A stretch of DNA of 64,000 nt from Plantago elongata. Taxonomy: Eukaryota > Streptophyta > Magnoliopsida > Lamiales > Plantaginaceae. The DNA is taken from the NCBI GenBank assembly GCA_036897095.1, contig JAYMSP010000212.1:1-64000 (forward strand), given 5' to 3'. A program made the position numbers and the translations under genes. The notes under the pieces were generated by a model. The model saw only the letters and a program-made list of their open reading frames with translations. It was not told the DNA's origin and searched no databases. This document shows, piece after piece, positions 61,621 through 64,000 of the stretch (positions within the stretch are counted from its first letter, which is position 1; each line of letters starts with the position of its first letter).

Positions 61621-62079
61621 CGAAACCGAGAATGTTAAAGGCACTAGGGAAATCGAGATCAGTCGCGTCAACCAAGGCCACCTATGAAAACCACAGAGGA
61701 AGCAAAGAGACGAAGACTCAAGCACATGAAAGTTAGATGCAAGCTGTAGAAAAGAAAAAGAGACACAAACAATACAAGTAACGTACTGGTAGAATATAAA
61801 GATACTAGTTGTAATTTGAAAAGATTTTTCATTAAAAGACAAGATTAACTCAACCATATTGCTTGGCTTGAAGACCCGGATGGAAGAAATCTAAACCAAA
61901 ATCACCAAAGACTCAAGTGTATAGGCCAATCTCACCAGAATTGTGGAGCAGTTAAAAAGAAACAAGGAAGGTAAGGACAAAAACACACGCGACAACCCGG
62001 GAAACTCCAGCCGGAGGAATCAGCTCTCATTCGAGAGGGACGTATGCACACTCCCATTCGGCATACACTTTTATTATCA

Positions 62080-62450
62080 GGTTTTTTACTAATATGATAT
62101 TTGTTTCGTCATAGTTATATTATGTGATGCTTGTAATTTATTGTTAAATGATCCATGCAGCACTAATATGATGATTGTTTCGTATTTGATACTTGTATTA
62201 TATGGTTCTTGTAATGTTAAATGATGCTTATTTCATATTGAATGATGCTTGTAATATAATGCTAAATGATGCATGCTAATACGATGCTTGTTTGACATTG
62301 GATTGTGCTTGTAATATAATGCTAAATGATGCTTGTTTAATATTGAATGGTGCTTGTAATATAATGTTAAATGATGCTTGTAATTATATATGGAAGAGAT
62401 GATGATAAACGTTAAAATTGAATGATGCTTGATTATTTTGATGATGCTTG
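62080..62450. repeat. AATGATGCTTG-type minisatellite, copy 2
   Basis: Repeats of TAAATGATGCTTGTAATATAATG and TTGTTTCGTATTGAATGATGC units, 40-60 bases. Unlike copy 1 at 29 kb it runs without interruption into CTACTCTATTCTAACGTAAT. It begins only about 25 bases beyond the presumed 5' end of the LINE. Confidence 0.7.
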
Positions 62451-62504
62451 TCTAATCCTACTCTATTCTAACGTAATAAAATCTAAACATAATCCAGTTA
62501 GATA

Positions 62505-62535
<31 letters not shown>

Positions 62536-62541
62536 TATATA
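62505..62541. repeat. (TA)n and (CA)n microsatellite
   Basis: A TATATATATA run followed by ACACACACACA and TATATATA. Confidence 0.8.
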
Positions 62542-63084
62542 TAGGCTAATTGAAAGAATAGTCATGCCATCATGCCACATAGGATAAAGTTGAGGTGGCA
62601 AATTCAACTTCAATAAAATGTATTTAAATTCAACCATATTTACTAATTTTAGTAAAAACATGAGTCCCTCTTTTTACTATTTTTCATGTCTTAATTAGTA
62701 GAAGAAAAATCTATTAATAGTAAATACTATAAAAGTGATTATATAAATTTAAAAATAAATATGCATACGCGTGCAAATTCAACTTAAATAATTTATTTTT
62801 AATAATTCCTTTATATTGTAAAAGTCCTACTTCAAGTGAAACATTACAGAATTATAGTCTAAAAAATAGCAAGAAAATTAAAATAAGTAATAGGTTATAA
62901 TTAATGTAATTGACAGAAAATTTAACACAAATAGGCCGTGTGACATGCATGATGAGAATTTGTTAGGATAATTTGTTAACAAAATTATATAGGATGGAAT
63001 TACATATTTCAACTAGAAGATATCACGTTTGGTTCCTTTTAATGACTTTTTTTTATTGAATAATCAATTCTTAATTCTTATTTT
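62542..63084. other. Intergenic AT-rich DNA
   Basis: No gene or bounded element seen apart from the GCCACATAGG-type motif shared weakly with 54.1 kb. Confidence 0.4.
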
Positions 63085-63116
63085 TGTACATACATACATG
63101 CATGCATACATACATG

Positions 63117-63144
<28 letters not shown>
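63085..63144. repeat. (CATA)n microsatellite
   Basis: About 14 CATA units with three CATG variants, from ACATACATACATGCATGCAT to CATACATACATATA. Confidence 0.85.
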
Positions 63145-63147
<3 letters not shown>

Positions 63148-63525
63148 TTTAACTTAACGTATTATTTACAATCTTACGTATTGCCTATTTTAATGCACTG
63201 CGATCATACATAATACTACCACAATATCAATTTTGTCATGGTAAGAATAAGCATATAAAGCAGTATTGTATATAAATATTATTGTATAGTAGTATAATGT
63301 TTGGTTCGTTGAGTGTTAATTTACTTTTTTATACCTGTGCTTATAATTTTGTTTATATATTTTTTATTTTTGTTTTACAAATTTATATATATAATAAAAA
63401 GTGAATTATATACAAAATATATAATTGGTGTTTATATTAGGTCCTCTCTCTCCATTTGCTTTTTTACTCCAATATCAAGCGTTTGTTAATAGCTAAGGTA
63501 CTGATTTTGTGAAGATAAATTAATA
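63145..63525. other. Intergenic AT-rich DNA, no feature seen
   Basis: A/T-rich sequence with no gene, RNA or bounded repeat recognised. The bases after 63769 to the window end are the same. Confidence 0.4.
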
Positions 63526-63767
63526 CTCCCTCCGGTCTAATAAAAACTTCATAAGGAGTTAATTTATCTTGGTTTAAGAAAAATTAGTTAAATATCAATT
63601 TGTGAGTGGTAGTAGTATTGATAAAGTTGTAAGTGGATTATAAAGTTGGTGACAGAAATAATTAAGAATGAGTTAGTGGGATGACAACTTTCTTTTTTTT
63701 GGTTAGAAAGTTTCTAACGAAACACCAAAGAATGAAAGATATAAAGCTTTTAAAAGAACATAGGGAG
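63526..63767. mobile_element. Stowaway-like MITE, 242 bp
   Basis: Starts CTCCCTCCGGTCTAATAAAAAC and ends ACATAGGGAG with TA on both sides (63524-63525 and 63768-63769). No coding capacity. Typical Tc1/mariner-type MITE ends and target. Confidence 0.75.
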
Positions 63768-64000
63768 TATATATTACTAACTAAGTCATAAAAAAATTAA
63801 ATTAACTGAATACATGCATATGTATGTTAAACAACCTCATTATATTTTACGGATGTTGAGAAGTTTTTTCACACTTTTACAAGTGAACTATAGTAAATTA
63901 GTAACAGATTGAAATATTTAAATATATTTGTCACATGTATTTTATTAGATGATGTATTATCATACCATATATTCATTAATCTGAATTATTTAACACATTT

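Larger units (their letters stand above)
54647..62057 (-). mobile_element. Degenerate L1-type LINE with poly(A) tail
   Basis: Read on the minus strand: ORF1 region (from about 61620), ORF2 from 58744 (endonuclease, reverse transcriptase, zf-RVT, RNase H) to a stop at 54677, then a short tail and 11 A residues (54647-54657). The order and RNase H end are those of plant L1-type LINEs. The likely 5' end is GGGAGTGTGCATACG near 62057. At least six frame changes break ORF2. Two hAT elements, 500 and 843 bp, are nested in the ORF1 side; without them the LINE is about 6 kb, a full-length size. I could not find its target duplication. Confidence 0.85.

Noticed and set aside
63085-63144. Possible CRISPR-like array
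   Set aside because: It is a plain (CATA)n microsatellite with no spacers, in a plant genome.

Overview
This window is nuclear DNA of a flowering plant, most likely a eudicot. The evidence is a complete plant-only DEK1 calpain gene with plant-style short exons and AT-rich introns, Ty3/gypsy and Ty1/copia LTR retrotransposon fossils of plant lineages, a plant L1-type LINE, hAT and Stowaway-like MITEs, and a piece of plastid accD. There is no bacterial or organellar gene organisation. I cannot name the species.

Layout. 1-2407 (+): the last five exons of a proline/glutamine-rich protein ending in a U1/matrin-type C2H2 zinc finger; one exon plus its intron is tandemly duplicated. 2408-11671: AT-rich intergenic DNA with a LINE RNase H relic (about 7862-8225, minus) and a 699-bp non-autonomous hAT element with a perfect 8-bp target duplication (9746-10444). 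11672-27702: a broken Tat-lineage Ty3/gypsy fossil with sense gag, protease, RT/RNase H, second RNase H and integrase regions, plus two antisense accessory units, each with its own TATA box. A 3.0-kb LTR-type element flanked by GCAGT has inserted into its pol region. 27703-31300: repeat-rich intergenic DNA (MITE, minisatellite, GCTCGAG-rich insertion, tRNA-derived SINE head with a triplicated tail, hairpin).

31800-47651 (-): DEK1. I could follow 30 coding exons that join in frame to a 2,139-residue protein with about twenty membrane segments, a LamG-like domain and a calpain core with Cys, His and Asn all present. Two of its introns are GC-AG; others carry MITEs. 48834-53773 (+): a broken Ty1/copia fossil with two LTRs of about 750 bp; a roughly 1.25-kb plastid accD fragment lies inside it. 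54647-about 62057 (-): a degenerate L1-type LINE with poly(A) tail, interrupted by two non-autonomous hAT elements (59380-59879 and 59997-60839), each with a perfect 8-bp target duplication. 62080-64000: minisatellite, microsatellites and a Stowaway-like MITE.

The only clearly functional genes are DEK1 and the left-edge zinc-finger gene; nothing suggests they act together. The best candidates for a second look are the antisense units of the gypsy fossil, the plastid accD piece inside the copia fossil, the exon-plus-intron duplication with a GC-AG terminal intron, and the family of hAT-like elements whose ends are packed with short motif arrays. I found no convincing new biological system beyond these.
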